Assembly: GCA_900555605.1 (NCBI GenBank)
Contig: USLW01000137.1
Span: 1-6,056 of the forward strand
DNA from: an uncultured Clostridium sp.
GTDB lineage: Bacteria; Bacillota; Clostridia; UBA1212; UBA1255
Reading direction: 5' to 3'
DNA length: 6,056 bases
The position numbers and the translations under genes were made by a program. The notes below the pieces were generated by a model. The model did no database searches, was not told the DNA's origin, and saw only the letters and a program-made list of their open reading frames with translations. Positions 5,820 through 6,056 of the stretch are shown piece after piece (within the stretch, counting starts at the first letter, position 1; the number at the start of each line of letters is the position of its first letter).

Positions 5820-6056
5820 TCATATACTATGCATTATACGGGACCCGGCGCCGTCCGTCAACAAATTCGGTTCTTTCGGGCACACTGCGGCCGGATCTCC
5901 CCTGCAGGCAATACCCGCGGGAAGGCTTACGTGCATCCGCCTTTCCCCATTTTCCGTTTTTATAACCGTAATGTGAATTTTTCCGTGCTTGGTCGGCACA
6001 GTGCCGCCGCTGAAGTCAAAGGGGCAGGGCCGCGGAAAAATGCCGGCTTCCGTGAA
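5820..6056 (-). CDS. 3' end of a probable glycoside hydrolase (GH78-like C-terminus), partial
   Basis: The frame enters at 6056 and runs 78 codons without a stop to the TGA at 5822-5820. The segment GGTVPTKHGKIHITVIK, followed by MHVSLPAGI, resembles the C-terminal beta-sandwich of GH78-type alpha-L-rhamnosidases and related (alpha/alpha)6 glycosidases. There, a G-x-VPT-x-x-G-x-I strand is followed by a second strand ending in P-x-G. Such enzymes remove terminal sugars from plant or host glycans. The call rests on this short motif alone, so the family is tentative although coding is likely. The final 20 or so residues (after CRGDPAAV) look unlike a folded domain and overlap the promoter of the next gene, suggesting a late-acquired tail. 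The 22-bp gap to the AraC-family gene suggests a sugar-use locus. The start and catalytic part lie outside the window. Confidence 0.6.
   Translation of the reverse strand, partial: FTEAGIFPRPCPFDFSGGTVPTKHGKIHITVIKTENGERRMHVSLPAGIACRGDPAAVCPKEPNLLTDGAGSRIMHSI
5833..5861 (-). promoter_or_regulatory. Sigma-A promoter of the AraC-family gene
   Basis: Minus strand: TTGACG (5861-5856), exactly 17 nt, then a perfect TATAAT (5838-5833). The predicted start is near 5826, leaving a leader of about 28 nt before the ATG at 5797. The promoter lies inside the last 15 codons of the incoming upstream reading frame. Confidence 0.8.

Noticed and set aside
4793..5965. Plus-strand frames opposite the AraC gene, including one of 173 codons
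   Set aside because: The opposite strand encodes an unmistakable AraC regulator; the long frame reflects GC-rich codon bias and has no family features.

Overview
The window looks like a piece of chromosome from a low-to-mid GC Bacillota, most likely a gut- or host-associated Clostridia. The signs are strong AGGAGG-type ribosome binding sites, textbook sigma-A promoters, an ECF sigma factor/anti-sigma pair of clostridial type, a YesN-like AraC regulator, and a secreted BIG2/RICIN/metzincin protein with a Gram-positive signal peptide. The organism is inferred from protein style only. All five genes lie on the minus strand, so transcription runs from high to low coordinates.

Layout, in order of transcription: (1) 6056-5820, the last 78 codons of a gene entering from outside, with a tail resembling the C-terminal end of GH78-like (alpha-L-rhamnosidase type) glycosidases. 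(2) 5797-4721, a complete AraC-family regulator. It starts 22 bp after the previous stop and has its own near-consensus sigma-A promoter inside the 3' end of the upstream reading frame. (3) 4720-4506, an intergenic region with a second near-consensus sigma-A promoter and a roughly 140-nt leader. (4) 4505-939, a 1188-residue secreted multidomain protein: signal peptide, WapA/RHS-like N-terminal region, DNRLRE-type domain, two BIG2+RICIN modules in tandem, and a C-terminal metzincin-like zinc protease. (5) 938-784, an AT-rich gap with a short terminator-like hairpin, a perfect 32-bp palindrome and an ECF-type promoter. (6) 783-208, an ECF sigma factor. (7) 227-1, the start of its probable anti-sigma factor, overlapping the sigma gene by 20 bp and cut by the window edge.

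Two regulatory themes sit side by side. The AraC regulator probably senses a sugar or glycan and belongs with the glycosidase-like gene upstream. The ECF pair probably autoregulates through the TGAAAG-N16-CGTA promoter. The large protease lies between them with its own promoter; its ricin-type and DNRLRE domains suggest it acts on or near glycan-rich surfaces such as mucus or cell walls. No link between the protease and the sigma/anti-sigma pair is shown by the sequence; it is suggested only by order and orientation. No tRNA, rRNA, CRISPR array, transposase or integration site was seen.
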